Below are positions 63,040 through 64,000 of a DNA stretch of 64,000 nt, piece after piece (position 1 is the first letter of the stretch; each line of letters opens with the position of its first letter). The notes beneath the pieces are model-generated. The model did not search any database. It was not told the origin of the DNA and saw only the letters and a program-made list of their open reading frames with translations. This stretch comes from Diphasiastrum complanatum (lineage: Eukaryota > Streptophyta > Lycopodiopsida > Lycopodiales > Lycopodiaceae). A program made the translations under genes and the position numbers. The stretch covers positions 4,558,014 through 4,622,013 of the forward strand of contig CM055096.1 of NCBI GenBank assembly GCA_029204225.1. The letters run 5' to 3'.

Positions 63040-63484
63040 TGTTACAACTCCCTCGGATCATCGACTGCCTTGAAGGTTCCGCACACCCCATACCAGTGAC
63101 GACGCACCGTAGCCGCCCAACCATAGGGTCACAACCGACCCACCCCCATGCCCTAGAGCAATCGACACAATCATGCCCGGTCAAGCCTCCTACGATAACT
63201 GGCGTCCCATACCACGCCGGCCTAGCACACATCTCCTGGCCTGGAGATACATCCTGGCTAATGCACGTGCTCTCCATCCACCAACTCCCGGGTAGACTGA
63301 GTGAATGGACAGAGGGAAACCCCACCACTATATAGGCATAGCACAGTGGGTCCCATCAAGCACGGTCCTGTCGGCGACACCCTAGGATGGTGACGCGTGG
63401 CACCTAGACATGTCGATAACTCCAACCTGCGTCATGCCCCTTGTGAGGCCGTCAGTGAAGGGCGTACCGTTATGGTACATAACA
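63040..63484 (-). repeat. 3' LTR of the right-hand gypsy element
   Basis: On the minus strand it starts TGTTATGTACC directly after a G-run polypurine tract (63485-63497) and ends GGGAGTTGTAACA, about 445 bp. A TATATAG box lies at about 63329-63335. The 5' LTR is beyond the window. Confidence 0.75.
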
Positions 63485-63509
63485 TTCCCCCCCCCATAAA
63501 AACTTCCTT

Positions 63510-64000
63510 CTATGGGAAGAAACCAGGGAATCTAAGTCTTAAATCGTCCTCCTTCTCCCAGGTGTCCTCATCATCTGACTTACCTTTCCAACGAATCAGA
63601 TGTTCAGAAATCAAATGATTTCTCAGCTGATGTCGTCGAGTATCCATGATCCTTTCCGGTTCATGGGGTACAAAAGCAGTCATATCCTCCAATAGAACCA
63701 GATCATCTGTGGCAATCAGGTCATCTTTCCCACCAAGTCGTTCCTTTAAACGACTAACATGGAATACAAGATGAACCTTATTTCCAACAGGGAGTTCTAG
63801 TCTATAAGCAGCCTTACCAATCTTGTTAATTACTTTGAAAGGACCGCTAAAACGTGGAGATAACTTTGGACATTTCCCCGTTTGAAGTGTCTTAGAGTCC
63901 TTAGGGATTCTAAGATACACCCAATCACCGATCTCAAACTCTCGAGGAGCGCGGCTTTGGTTAGCATAAAATTGGGCTCGATCTTGAGCCGATTTAATGC
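63510..64000 (-). CDS. Ty3/gypsy polyprotein C-terminus with chromodomain, partial
   Basis: The open frame enters from the right edge and stops at TAG 63510-63512. It codes the integrase C-terminal region (KLSPRFSGPFKVINKIG, then YRLELP and VFHVSRLKE) and a chromodomain-like end (HLIRWKGKSDDEDTWE). This makes it a chromovirus of a family different from the one at 17116-23403. The integrase core, reverse transcriptase and 5' LTR lie beyond 64000. No lesion is seen in the part present. Confidence 0.88.
   Translation of the reverse strand, partial: IKSAQDRAQFYANQSRAPREFEIGDWVYLRIPKDSKTLQTGKCPKLSPRFSGPFKVINKIGKAAYRLELPVGNKVHLVFHVSRLKERLGGKDDLIATDDLVLLEDMTAFVPHEPERIMDTRRHQLRNHLISEHLIRWKGKSDDEDTWEKEDDLRLRFPGFFP

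Overview
This is plant nuclear DNA, probably from a land plant with a large, repeat-filled genome. The evidence is a plant-type peroxisomal aminotransferase gene split by very long introns, Ty1/copia and chromodomain Ty3/gypsy retrotransposons, an initiator-tRNA-Met primer-binding site, and plant-type BED/DUF659/hAT transposases. The species cannot be named from the sequence; a non-angiosperm is possible but unproven.

Host gene. Nine exons on the minus strand (62531 down to 11870) form one continuous reading frame for a glutamate:glyoxylate (alanine) aminotransferase that ends in Ser-Lys-Leu, a peroxisome import signal. Its 5' exons lie beyond position 64000. All nine exon junctions in the window have GT/AG sites and matching phases. 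Two adjacent exons, at 62043-62201 and 14873-15046, are separated by a 46,996-bp intron that is almost entirely mobile DNA.

Layout. 1-3386: decayed copia element with its 3' LTR, next to a second copia fragment. 3.4-11.9 kb: non-coding flank with two small inverted-repeat elements that keep perfect target duplications (4554-5001, hAT type; 5544-5717, Mutator type) and another copia remnant. 11.9-15.0 kb: eight aminotransferase exons. 15.2-16.1 kb: old gypsy scrap. 16.1-61.1 kb: an end-to-end array of at least ten copies (called A to I, plus K) of one hAT-like family, with a chromovirus (17116-23403) inserted into copy A. 62.0-62.5 kb: two more aminotransferase exons. 62.6-64.0 kb: microsatellites and a minus-strand gypsy element running off the window.

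The hAT-like family is the most interesting content. Full copies B (24127-30359) and D (37533-43765) are both 6233 bp, collinear base for base, inverted to each other, and apparently intact. Each carries two convergent genes. The first is a four-exon transposase predicted at 1336 residues: BED finger, DUF659/RNase-H-like core, hAT dimerisation region, and then an unusual 542-residue acidic/proline-rich extension with AT-hooks. The second is a small, highly charged 121-residue protein of unknown function. Ends are bounded by CTATGA/TCATAG motifs facing a (TA)n tract and are packed with GGTACC palindromes. Copies abut one another through CTATGA-(TA)n-TCATAG junctions, which suggests insertion into (TA)n, including the family's own ends. 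Copies A, C, E, F, G, H, I and K are truncated, chimeric or internally deleted. Several broken copies keep the small gene open while the transposase is dead.

All boundaries were read by eye from the sequence. No alignment, database search or expression data were available.
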